DNA of 64,000 bases, from NCBI GenBank assembly GCA_947497185.1, contig CANMFL010000006.1, positions 124,001 to 188,000 on the forward strand, in the 5' to 3' direction. This DNA is from an uncultured Paracoccaceae bacterium (GTDB lineage: Bacteria > Pseudomonadota > Alphaproteobacteria > Rhodobacterales > Rhodobacteraceae). The notes under the pieces are model-generated. The model ran no database searches and was not told the origin of the DNA. It saw nothing but the letters and a program-made list of their open reading frames with translations. The position numbers and the translations under genes are program-made. Position 1 is the first letter of the stretch, and each line of letters opens with the position of its first letter. Shown in pieces: positions 18,064-27,811 of the stretch.

Positions 18064-18090
18064 CGGCGTCCGGGCGAACCCGGACACCGC
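18063..18090. terminator. Hairpin between phnA-like gene and ettA
   Basis: GTCCGGG-CGAA-CCCGGAC with a further GCGG/CCGC below one mismatch, starting at the last base of the phnA-like stop codon. It ends 7 bases before the ettA stop and so lies between two convergent genes. T runs are weak on both sides. Confidence 0.6.
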
Positions 18091-18097
18091 GATTTGG

Positions 18098-19753
<1,656 letters not shown>

Positions 19754-19784
19754 GATGGACGCTCCGATTAGTGAAATTTGACCC

Positions 19785-21623
19785 TCAATAACGGGGTGAG
19801 GCGGCGGCGGCAATCGGTGAACTGGTGATCTGGGCCGAGACGTTAGGGCGGGTTGCGAGCCAATTTATCACATCTAGCGTTGGCATGGCGCGCGCGAGCC
19901 AATAGCCCTGTATTGCACAGCCGCCCATATTTGCGATCGCTTTGGCCTGTTCGGTGGTTTCGATGCCTTCGGTCACGGTGGACAGGTTTAGGTCGCGGCA
20001 GAGTTCAAACATCATCGCGACGATCTTGGCACTGGTCGGGTCGGTCAGGATATTTTGCGTCAGGGTTCTGTCGATTTTGACACCATTGACGGCTAGAGTT
20101 GCGAGGTGGGTCAAGCCCGCGTGCCCCGTGCCGAAGTCGTCAAGGTGGGTCGCTATTCCTGCGTCATGAAGGCGCTGGACCGTTTGTACTAAAGGGTTAT
20201 TTTTGCTGATGTCATCGAAAACGACTGTTTCCAAGACTTCGATCATCACGTCTGTCGGGGTAAGGTCACGTGCGTTCACCTCGGATATCAGCGTATCGAA
20301 GAACGTGGGGTGGGCGAGCAATTCGGCAGAGCCGTTTATGCCGACACGGATATCCCCATGGCCGTTGGCGTTCAGCATGACTTTGAGGTCCAAGGCGGCC
20401 CTGAGTGCCGCGAAATCGATTGCTGCTAAAAGGCTGAGGCTTTTCGCGAGGGGCAAGAAATCTGCGGGCGAAATCAGCCCAAGTCGCGGATTGTTCCACC
20501 GCGCAAGCGTTTCAAAACTGGAAATGGCGCCTGATTTGATTTGCATGATTGGCTGGAATTGGAACGCAATTTCGTCGTTAGCGACGGCGAGACGCAATTC
20601 ATCAGCAAGGTGGGATTCGGCAACCTGACGTGCGTGAAGGGTTTTGTCGTATGGCGCTACGCGATCCCGTCCGCCGTTTTTTGCCTCGTAAAGTGCGAAG
20701 TCGGCACGTTTCAGCAAATCTTCGGGGCTTAACCCGTCTTCTTGGGCGAAGGCGGCACCGATGCTCATTCCGCATTGTAGCGCCGCGCTGTTTGTCTGCA
20801 TCGTCTGGTCATTCAGCGCGATGATCTTGTTGCCGACGTCTTCAATTTCAGAGAGAGACTTTGCATTCGGGAACAACATCAGAAATTCGTCGCCGCCAAT
20901 TCGTGCGGCGATGTCGTCTTTGGAAATGACGCTGCGCAGGGTGTCCGCGATCTGGTTTAGCATCGCGTCGCCTGCTGAATGGCCAAAGCCGTCGTTGATC
21001 GATTTGAAGTGGTCGAGGTCAATTTCGAGCAACCCGACACCGCGCCCTGTCCGCTTGGGCGCGGCTAGTGCCTGCGCCATTTTATTCATAATATTAAGGC
21101 GGTTAGAAAGCCCTGTGAGGCTGTCGGTCGCCGCAAGGCGTGCGAGTTTTGCCGTGGTTGCGGTCAGTTCCATTTGGCGGGTGATGTGATCTGTAATTTC
21201 GCGCGTCACGGTGATCGCGACGTCGCCATGTTCGCGGATTTTGTCGAAGGATACATGAAGTTCGACCCAAAAATTCTCGCCATTGCCGCGTTGATTTTGG
21301 TAGATGGACACGCGCGATTTTCCCCGCGCGTGCGGTTTGAATTTGAATGCGGCTATCTCAGCGTCGCTGGGTTTGTTTTCTGGGGATAACGCAAATTCCA
21401 GCGGGTTGCGCCCGATGATTTCGTCGAGCGGCAGAACCAACATCTGCGCGTAGGTTTCATTGGCCCACAGAATGCGGCCGTCCATCGACTGCACCAGCAA
21501 GCCGACGTCAGCGGACATGCCGATTGCACGATAATAGCTTGCGTCTGAAATCAATGGGGACACATCTAGATCGCTTGCTGGGGTAGGGCGTTGATTTGCA
21601 AAGGCAAATCTATGCTGTTTCAT
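19785..21623 (-). CDS. PAS-GGDEF-EAL protein (cyclic-di-GMP synthase/phosphodiesterase)
   Basis: 612 residues from ATG 21623. A PAS/PAC domain lies at about 30-150, a GGDEF domain at about 160-325 with intact GGDEF at 243-247, and an EAL domain at about 345-595. In the EAL domain the signature reads ETLAR (371-375), with further metal and catalytic residues N430, DDFG (495-498), KID, EGIE and a late Q all in place, so both activities are possible. The allosteric I-site RxxD upstream of GGDEF reads SKDD, so product inhibition is probably lost. No membrane segment, so cytoplasmic. What the PAS domain senses is unknown. Upstream of ettA on the same strand. Confidence 0.93.
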   Translation of the reverse strand: MKQHRFAFANQRPTPASDLDVSPLISDASYYRAIGMSADVGLLVQSMDGRILWANETYAQMLVLPLDEIIGRNPLEFALSPENKPSDAEIAAFKFKPHARGKSRVSIYQNQRGNGENFWVELHVSFDKIREHGDVAITVTREITDHITRQMELTATTAKLARLAATDSLTGLSNRLNIMNKMAQALAAPKRTGRGVGLLEIDLDHFKSINDGFGHSAGDAMLNQIADTLRSVISKDDIAARIGGDEFLMLFPNAKSLSEIEDVGNKIIALNDQTMQTNSAALQCGMSIGAAFAQEDGLSPEDLLKRADFALYEAKNGGRDRVAPYDKTLHARQVAESHLADELRLAVANDEIAFQFQPIMQIKSGAISSFETLARWNNPRLGLISPADFLPLAKSLSLLAAIDFAALRAALDLKVMLNANGHGDIRVGINGSAELLAHPTFFDTLISEVNARDLTPTDVMIEVLETVVFDDISKNNPLVQTVQRLHDAGIATHLDDFGTGHAGLTHLATLAVNGVKIDRTLTQNILTDPTSAKIVAMMFELCRDLNLSTVTEGIETTEQAKAIANMGGCAIQGYWLARAMPTLDVINWLATRPNVSAQITSSPIAAAASPRY

Positions 21624-21766
21624 GCCTGTGAATTCCGTAGTTTCCGCGACAGTACCGCGCAATGATGGACAACGCGTTAACACGGTCTGTCGTGCGTAAG
21701 TTAGCAATCTGTTTGACAATCACTACGCTGTGTCGTTCCAATGTGCATCTGAAAATGGAGCCTCGC

Positions 21767-22801
21767 ATGACCTATACACCTGCTGAAAATCGCTACGAAA
21801 AGATGACTTATCGCCGGTGCGGCAAGTCTGGATTGAAACTACCGGCTGTATCATTGGGGCTTTGGCATAACTTTGGCCATGACACGCCGCATGACACCAA
21901 GCAGGCGATTTGCCGGACTGCGTTTGATCACGGGATCACGCATTTCGATTTGGCGAATAACTACGGCCCGCCTCCTGGCTCTGCGGAACATGCTTTTGGG
22001 TCGATCCTGAAAGAAGATTTCCAGAACCACCGCGATGAATTGATCATCAGCTCTAAGGCTGGCTACCGCATGTGGGAAGGCCCTTATGGTGAGTGGGGCA
22101 GCCGCAAATACATGATCGCGTCATGCGATCAGTCGTTGAAGCGGATGGGTCTTGATTACGTTGATATCTTTTATTCGCACCGCTTTGACCCAGAGACACC
22201 GCTAGAGGAAACGATGGGCGCATTGGATTATATCGTGCGCTCTGGTCGTGCGTTGTATGCTGGGATTTCGTCCTACAACACAGAGCGCACGAAAGAAGCT
22301 GTCGCGATCTTGAACGATCTGGGAACACCCTGTGTGATCCATCAGCCGTCTTATAATATGTTGAACCGTTGGGTTGAAAAGGACGGGTTGAAGGACACGT
22401 TGCAAGACCTTGGTGTTGGCTCGATTGCGTTCACGCCACTGGCGCAGGGGATGCTGACGAAAAAGTACCTTGGCGGCATTCCAGAGGATTCACGTGCGGC
22501 ACAGGGCAAATCATTGGCGACGTCGATGCTGACCGACCATGCGCTGGGCAATATCCGCAAGCTGAACGAGATCGCCGAAGGGCGCGGGCAGACGCTTGCG
22601 CAGATGGCGATTGCGTGGGTTCTGCGTGGCGGCGGTATCACGACGGCATTAATCGGCGCGTCGAAGCCGAGCCAAGTGGTTGATTGCGCAGGCGCCGTTG
22701 GCAATCTGGAATTCACGGCTGATGAATTGGCCGAGATCGATAAATATGCCGATGACGAGGCGATTAACCTCTGGGCGAAGTCTTCGGAAACGGAAGATTA
22801 A
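21767..22801 (+). CDS. Aldo/keto reductase, L-glyceraldehyde 3-phosphate reductase type
   Basis: 344 residues closely following E. coli YghZ/GPR: RRCGKSGLKLPAVSLGLWHNFG near the N-terminus, FDLANNYGPPPGSAE with the catalytic Asp/Tyr, IISSKAGY with the catalytic Lys, YSHR with the catalytic His, and IGASKPSQV for NADPH binding. YghZ reduces L-glyceraldehyde 3-phosphate and detoxifies methylglyoxal. It belongs to the potassium-channel beta-subunit-like AKR14 group. GGAG lies before the ATG at 21767. The next gene nadD begins 26 bases downstream. Confidence 0.92.
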   Translation: MTYTPAENRYEKMTYRRCGKSGLKLPAVSLGLWHNFGHDTPHDTKQAICRTAFDHGITHFDLANNYGPPPGSAEHAFGSILKEDFQNHRDELIISSKAGYRMWEGPYGEWGSRKYMIASCDQSLKRMGLDYVDIFYSHRFDPETPLEETMGALDYIVRSGRALYAGISSYNTERTKEAVAILNDLGTPCVIHQPSYNMLNRWVEKDGLKDTLQDLGVGSIAFTPLAQGMLTKKYLGGIPEDSRAAQGKSLATSMLTDHALGNIRKLNEIAEGRGQTLAQMAIAWVLRGGGITTALIGASKPSQVVDCAGAVGNLEFTADELAEIDKYADDEAINLWAKSSETED

Positions 22802-22827
22802 CTTTTTGACCCTAGGAACGTGTTAGC

Positions 22828-23427
22828 GTGGCGGTGGGGCAGTCCGTCGCGAAAGCTGGTCAAGTGATTGGCCTGTTGGGCGGGTCGTTTGATCCGGCCC
22901 ATGCAGGACATGTGCATATCACGACGACTGCGCTGACACGGTTTCAACTTGATCAGGTTTGGTGGATGCTGAGCCCTGGTAATCCGTTGAAAGAGCACGG
23001 GCCTGCGCCGATGGCGGACCGGATCAGGGCCGCGTCAAAGGTCATGCAACACCCGCGCGTGCACGTGACGGATATCGAGGCGCAGTTAGGGACGCGGTAT
23101 ACTGCGGATACGCTGGCGACATTGAAGGCTCGCAATCCTGATGTGCGGTTTATTTGGTTGATGGGGGCGGATAACTTGGCGCAGTTCCATCTGTGGCAGG
23201 ACTGGCGGTGGATTATGGATAATGTTCCTGTGGGCGTGCTCGCGCGACCCGGTGACAGGATTGCCGCACGTCTGTCGAAGGCGGCAAAGGTTTATGCTCA
23301 TGCGCGTATTGCAGGGCACGCGGCGCAGACTCTGGGTTATCGCACTGCGCCTGCATGGTGCTTTATTAACATGCCGTTGTCGGCCCAATCATCAAGCGCG
23401 ATCCGTGCGCGGGGCGAATGGCAATAA
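22828..23427 (+). CDS. nadD: Nicotinate-nucleotide adenylyltransferase
   Basis: Transfers AMP to nicotinate mononucleotide in NAD synthesis, upstream of NadE. 199 residues with a GTG start; [12 protein letters not shown] contains the HxGH nucleotidyltransferase motif and SSSAIR near the C-terminus is the ISSTxxR motif. [17 protein letters not shown] is the conserved NadD core. It is often next to rsfS in bacteria; here dacB follows after 51 bases instead. Confidence 0.95.
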   Translation: MAVGQSVAKAGQVIGLLGGSFDPAHAGHVHITTTALTRFQLDQVWWMLSPGNPLKEHGPAPMADRIRAASKVMQHPRVHVTDIEAQLGTRYTADTLATLKARNPDVRFIWLMGADNLAQFHLWQDWRWIMDNVPVGVLARPGDRIAARLSKAAKVYAHARIAGHAAQTLGYRTAPAWCFINMPLSAQSSSAIRARGEWQ

Positions 23428-23478
23428 GTTGCACTGTACGGGCTGGTGCGGTTCTGAGAATCTTCTTAAAGGTAGTGT

Positions 23479-24981
23479 ATGACACATCATTTCACGCGCC
23501 GCGCGCTTCTTACGTCTGCTTTATCAAGCGTTGCAACTGTTGCTTTTGCCGAAGCACCACTGACCTCATTACGGCCAACCGCGCGGCCTGATCTTGATCC
23601 GAAAACGTCGCCGTTGGCGCAAGTGAGCACAGCTGACATTATCGCAGAGGCCAATTTGAACGGCGTTGTTGGGTTCGTGGTGGCGGATGCCAAAACAGGC
23701 CAGATGCTGGAATCGACTGACGCTGATATCGCGTTGCCGCCTGCCAGTGTGACCAAGGCTGTGACCGCATTGTTCGCGCTGGATACGCTTGGTGGTGATT
23801 TCAAATTCCGCACGCGATTGCTGGCGACTGGTCCGGTTGTTGACGGCGTTCTGCAAGGTGATCTGATCCTTGCGGGCGGCGGCGATCCGAACCTTGTGAC
23901 TGATGAATTAAGCACGTTGGTTAAGAAATTCGTCGACACAGGCGTGACGAAGATCACCGGTTCGTTCCAAGTCTGGGGCGAGGCGTTGCCTTACCGCGAA
24001 GAAATTGATCCGCCGCAGATGGATCACCTTGGATATAATCCATCGGTGAGCGGTCTGAACCTGAATTTTAACCGTGTTCATTTCGAATGGCGGCGGGCGA
24101 ATGGGCGCTACACCGTTGCATTGGACGCGCGAAGTGCGACGCAGCGGCCGATAGTTTACACATCCAAGATGCGGATTGTTGACCGGAACCTGCCGATCTT
24201 CACCTATGCCAAAGCGGGTGCAATCGACGAGTGGACTGTGGCGCGTGGGGCACTGGGTGAGGCGGGGGCGCGTTGGCTGCCCGTGCGCAACCCTGCGATG
24301 TATGCTGGCGATGTGTTCCAAACAATGGCGCGGGCGCTGGGCGTGCCGCTGCCCAACCCTGAAAAGATCACAGACCTACCTGAGGGCGTCGAGATTGCCG
24401 TGCAGGAAAGCGATGATCTGACAGGTATGATGCGCAGTATGCTGCGGTATAGTACGAATTTGACCGCCGAAGGCGCTGGGCTGACTGCGACGAAAAAGAT
24501 TGTCGGGCAGGCCTACGACATTCCTGAATCTGCGGCCTGTATGGCGCAATGGGTCGCACAACGTGCGGATGTGCGGGCCGAGATTGCGGATCATTCGGGG
24601 TTAAGTGACGAGACACGCATTTCTGCACAAGATATGGTCGGGCTTTTGCGCGATCCGAATGCAATCGCCACGTTGCGACCGATCTTGAAGAACATTCCCA
24701 TTGTGGACGAGGATCGTGACGAAATCGTGGGATTCCCTGCAGCGGTTGTCGCCAAAACGGGTACGCTGAATTTCGTGTCATCCTTGGCTGGCTATGTGCG
24801 CACGCGGGATGGCAACGATCTTGTGTTTACCATCTTTGCCGCTGATTTAGAGGCGCGGGCGCGTGGTAAAGCCGCAGGTGACGAACAACCTGCTGGGTCG
24901 ATTTCGTGGAATTCGCGGGCGAAACGGTTGCAGCAACGGTTGCTGCAACGCTGGGCTTTGGTCTACGCAGAGAGCGCTTAA
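23479..24981 (+). CDS. dacB: D-alanyl-D-alanine carboxypeptidase/endopeptidase (PBP4)
   Basis: Periplasmic class C low-molecular-weight PBP that trims or cuts peptidoglycan cross-links. 500 residues: signal peptide about 1-25 (cut after AFA or nearby), SxxK at 90-93 (SVTK), SxN at 324-326 (STN), KTG at 425-427. The insertion between SxxK and SxN typical of PBP4 is present. AAAGGTAG precedes the ATG. Its TAA overlaps the TAA of the opposing TerB-like gene in a shared TTAA. Confidence 0.95.
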   Translation: MTHHFTRRALLTSALSSVATVAFAEAPLTSLRPTARPDLDPKTSPLAQVSTADIIAEANLNGVVGFVVADAKTGQMLESTDADIALPPASVTKAVTALFALDTLGGDFKFRTRLLATGPVVDGVLQGDLILAGGGDPNLVTDELSTLVKKFVDTGVTKITGSFQVWGEALPYREEIDPPQMDHLGYNPSVSGLNLNFNRVHFEWRRANGRYTVALDARSATQRPIVYTSKMRIVDRNLPIFTYAKAGAIDEWTVARGALGEAGARWLPVRNPAMYAGDVFQTMARALGVPLPNPEKITDLPEGVEIAVQESDDLTGMMRSMLRYSTNLTAEGAGLTATKKIVGQAYDIPESAACMAQWVAQRADVRAEIADHSGLSDETRISAQDMVGLLRDPNAIATLRPILKNIPIVDEDRDEIVGFPAAVVAKTGTLNFVSSLAGYVRTRDGNDLVFTIFAADLEARARGKAAGDEQPAGSISWNSRAKRLQQRLLQRWALVYAESA

Positions 24982-25397
24982 AGCGTCATGTGACGGGCGC
25001 GGGCGCCGCGTTCGATTGCTGCGGCGTGCAGTCTGTCGAGCTGCAACTCTTCGCGGACTTCTTCGAGCATACGCGCTTCTGGCCCGTCGATCCGTCCGTC
25101 GGCTGCGGCGACGTCGCAAGACAGTGCATATGCGGTTTCATAGAGCCGTTCTGGTAGTGCGTCGCGGATCAGACCGAAAAGCGCCTCGAGCCCGTCTTCT
25201 TGCTCTAACAGGTCGAACACCATTTTGGATGTGCGCGGTGTCCGTTCGGAATCGTAACCAGCGAAAACCGGTAAGTGATTGATAGATGTGGTCATTTTCA
25301 CCAATTCTGACGTGCGAATATCTTCGTCTGACGCGGAAACCGCAATCATCAGGGCGACAAGCGCGTCTTGTGCGGTCAGTGGGGCGTCTTCGAACAT
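24978..25397 (-). CDS. TerB-family protein
   Basis: 139 residues, all-helical, starting MFEDAPLTAQDALVALMIAVSASDE; the second repeat ALSCDVAAADGRIDGPEARMLEEVREEL shows the TerB/YwlC-like acidic AAADGxID metal-binding pattern. The family is found near tellurite resistance genes and in stress contexts, but also alone, as here; no ter genes are nearby. A resistance role is not supported by context. Convergent with dacB, sharing TTAA. Confidence 0.85.
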   Translation of the reverse strand: MFEDAPLTAQDALVALMIAVSASDEDIRTSELVKMTTSINHLPVFAGYDSERTPRTSKMVFDLLEQEDGLEALFGLIRDALPERLYETAYALSCDVAAADGRIDGPEARMLEEVREELQLDRLHAAAIERGARARHMTL

Positions 25398-25510
25398 GGT
25401 GTAATCCTTATCACTCTATTCATAGGATTTATTGACGACCCGCGCCCCGCGCAATAGGGAGTGCGCCATTGCCGTCAATTCTGGCGGGGATTCTGATATG
25501 AGAGATCGAC

Positions 25511-27076
25511 ATGACCAATTTGCGTGACGCTGCGATGACTTCCAAGGCTTGGCCCTTTGAAGAGGCCCGTAAGCTGGTCAAACGGTATGAAAAAAAGGAC
25601 CCTGAGAAAGGGTACGTTTTGTTCGAAACAGGCTACGGCCCGTCCGGTCTGCCGCATATCGGGACCTTCGGCGAAGTGTCGCGCACGACCACAGTGCGCC
25701 GCGCGTTCGAGATTATTTCTGACATTCCGACTAAACTGCTGTGTTTCTCGGACGATATGGATGGCATGCGCAAAGTTCCGGGCAATGTGCCGGACCCTGA
25801 AGCGTTGAAGCCGTTCATGCAGATGCCATTGACCAAAGTGCCCGATCCGTTTGGAACGCACCCGAGTTTCGGCGACCATATGAATGCGAAGTTGAATTCG
25901 TTTCTTGATACCTTTGGGTTCGAGTATGAGTTTGCGTCGTCGTCCGAGTATTACAGCACGGGCAAAATGGATGATATTTTGTTGCGCTCTGCAGAACGTT
26001 ACGACGACATTATGAAGATCATGTTAAAGTCATTGCGCGAAGAACGCCGCGAAACTTATTCGATCTTCTTGCCGATTTCACCGACGTCTGGTCGCGTTTT
26101 ATATGTTCCGATGAAGGACGTATCCAAAGACGGCATGATCACGTTCGAGGACGAGGACGGCACAGACGTGACGATCCCAGTGACGGGCGGGAACTGTAAA
26201 TTGCAGTGGAAGCCGGATTTTGGCGCACGCTGGGCTGCGCTGGACGTGGATTTCGAGATGTACGGCAAGGATCACGCGACAAACACGCCGATCTATGACG
26301 GCATTTGTCGGGTTCTGGGTGGCAAAGCGCCAGAGCATTTCACCTATGAATTGTTCCTTGATGCTGACGGTCACAAGATTTCCAAGACGTCGGGCAACGG
26401 TCTGACGATTGACGAATGGCTGACCTATGCAGCGACGGAATCGCTATCTTATTTCATGTATCAAAAGCCGAAGACCGCGAAACGGATGCATTTTGACGTG
26501 ATCCCGAAGGCTGTGGACGAGTATCACCAGCAGTTGCGTGCCTATCCAACTCAGGATGACGCGGGCAAAATGAACAATCCTGTGTTCCACATCCACGGCC
26601 ACAACGTGCCTTCGTCGGATATGGTTGTTCCGTTTGCGATGTTGTTGAACCTTGCGTCGGTTTCTGGTGCCGAGGACAAAGACACGCTTTGGGGCTTTAT
26701 CCAGCGGTATGCGCCAGATGCGTCGCCTGAAAAGAACCCTCAATTGGATCAGGCTGCGGGCTTTGCGGTGCGGTATTACAACGACTTTGTGAAGCCGACA
26801 AAAGTGTACCGTGCGCCAACGGATCAGGAACGCGCTGCGATGACGGATATGGTTGCGCGGCTCAAGGTTTGGGACGGTGGATTGGACGCGGAAGAGTTGC
26901 AATCTATGGTCTTTGCTGTTGGGAAAGAGCATGCGTTTGATCCGCTGCGTGGCTGGTTTACTGCGTTGTACGAGGTCCTGTTGGGCGCGTCCCAAGGGCC
27001 GCGTTTCGGTGGGTTTATCGCGTTGTATGGTGTGAATGAGACAGTTGCTTTGATCGAGGATGCGCTGTCGAAATAA
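25511..27076 (+). CDS. lysS: Lysyl-tRNA synthetase, class I (archaeal type)
   Basis: Charges tRNA-Lys using a class I catalytic domain, unlike the class II LysRS of most bacteria. 521 residues; HIGH-like LPHIGTF at 49-52, KMSKS-like KISKT at 289-293, and a helical anticodon-binding C-terminal region. The class I form in alphaproteobacteria is a known ancient replacement. It is also called lysK. The ATG at 25511 has a GAGAGA stretch upstream. A strong intrinsic terminator follows at 27107. Confidence 0.96.
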   Translation: MTNLRDAAMTSKAWPFEEARKLVKRYEKKDPEKGYVLFETGYGPSGLPHIGTFGEVSRTTTVRRAFEIISDIPTKLLCFSDDMDGMRKVPGNVPDPEALKPFMQMPLTKVPDPFGTHPSFGDHMNAKLNSFLDTFGFEYEFASSSEYYSTGKMDDILLRSAERYDDIMKIMLKSLREERRETYSIFLPISPTSGRVLYVPMKDVSKDGMITFEDEDGTDVTIPVTGGNCKLQWKPDFGARWAALDVDFEMYGKDHATNTPIYDGICRVLGGKAPEHFTYELFLDADGHKISKTSGNGLTIDEWLTYAATESLSYFMYQKPKTAKRMHFDVIPKAVDEYHQQLRAYPTQDDAGKMNNPVFHIHGHNVPSSDMVVPFAMLLNLASVSGAEDKDTLWGFIQRYAPDASPEKNPQLDQAAGFAVRYYNDFVKPTKVYRAPTDQERAAMTDMVARLKVWDGGLDAEELQSMVFAVGKEHAFDPLRGWFTALYEVLLGASQGPRFGGFIALYGVNETVALIEDALSK

Positions 27077-27106
27077 ACGCTTTATCAATTATTGATCTGT
27101 AAGAAT

Positions 27107-27139
27107 GGGGCGTCACATTGTGGCGTCCCTTTTTATTTT
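27107..27139 (+). terminator. Intrinsic terminator of lysS
   Basis: GGGGCGTCAC, loop ATT, GTGGCGTCCC (10 pairs including two G-U), followed by TTTTTATTTT. A canonical Rho-independent structure 31 bases after the lysS stop. Confidence 0.9.
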
Positions 27140-27180
27140 GGCAGAGGAAAATTGAAACCTATTCGTGTTTTGCTTCGTAA

Positions 27181-27198
27181 CTACAGGTATAACTGTAG
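27181..27198. promoter_or_regulatory. Inverted repeat overlapping a possible -10 of the DUF4864 gene
   Basis: CTACAG-GTATAA-CTGTAG, a perfect 6-bp dyad whose centre contains TATAAC and whose right arm runs into the ribosome site (GGGAGCGAG) of the gene at 27210. It could be an operator or an RNA hairpin that hides the ribosome site. Confidence 0.4.
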
Positions 27199-27209
27199 GG
27201 AGCGAGAAC

Positions 27210-27614
27210 ATGTTAAACAGAATTTTAGTCGCCGGTACTGCGTTTGTGTTGCTGGCCGGAATGGCGATTGGTCAGGCGCGTGAGGCGATTGAGGATGTGA
27301 TCAGTGCCCAGCTGCAAGCATTCAATGAACGTGATGTTGATGAAGCGTTTTCGTACGCGAGCCCGACGATTCAGGGCATATTCGGCGCGCCTGATAACTT
27401 TGGCCTCATGGTAGAACGTGGGTTTCCGATGGTTTGGGATAACGCCGACGTGCGGTTTCTGACCGCGCAAGAGTTAAACGGCGTGACGCTGCAGCGGATT
27501 ATGGTGCGTGACCCACGGGATGTGCTGCACACGCTGGAATATGAGATGATCGAGACGGCTGATGGCTGGCTGATTAATGGTGTGCAGCTGGTGGCACCTG
27601 ACGTGGCTGCTTGA
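27210..27614 (+). CDS. DUF4864 domain protein, secreted
   Basis: 134 residues. Signal peptide about 1-22 (NRILVAGTAFVLLAGMAIGQA), then the DUF4864 pattern IEDVISAQLQAFNERDVDEAFSYASPTIQ (quoted in part by family: SAQLQAFNERD) with FGAPDNFGLMVERGFP. The domain resembles SnoaL/NTF2-type folds; function unknown. Common in Rhodobacteraceae. The start at 27210 is chosen for the signal peptide and GGGAGCGAG upstream. Confidence 0.85.
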   Translation: MLNRILVAGTAFVLLAGMAIGQAREAIEDVISAQLQAFNERDVDEAFSYASPTIQGIFGAPDNFGLMVERGFPMVWDNADVRFLTAQELNGVTLQRIMVRDPRDVLHTLEYEMIETADGWLINGVQLVAPDVAA

Positions 27615-27657
27615 GGCGCTGCGGATGTTGTGATTGCGGGACGCTTGCCTGCGGGGC

Positions 27658-27679
27658 GAGTTGTTATGGCGAAATGAAG
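27658..27679 (+). repeat. 22-bp dispersed repeat, copy 2
   Basis: Identical over 22 bases to 6583-6604. It lies between DUF4864 and the beta-helix gene, followed 5 bases later by a 7-bp hairpin CGTTGCG/CGCAACG (27685-27706). Confidence 0.7.
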
Positions 27680-27811
27680 TATGACGTTGCGTGTTCCTGC
27701 GCAACGGTGCGTTCAGATGATATTTAGGCGAGGAGATTAACCCTGTTCCCGACTGAAATGGCAGCGAGATGGTCCTGACGGGGCGTCTGCTGCACTCATG
27801 AGGGATATTCC

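Noticed and set aside
24978..25397. Tellurite-resistance locus
   Set aside because: Only a lone TerB-like gene; no terC, terD or terZ relatives nearby.
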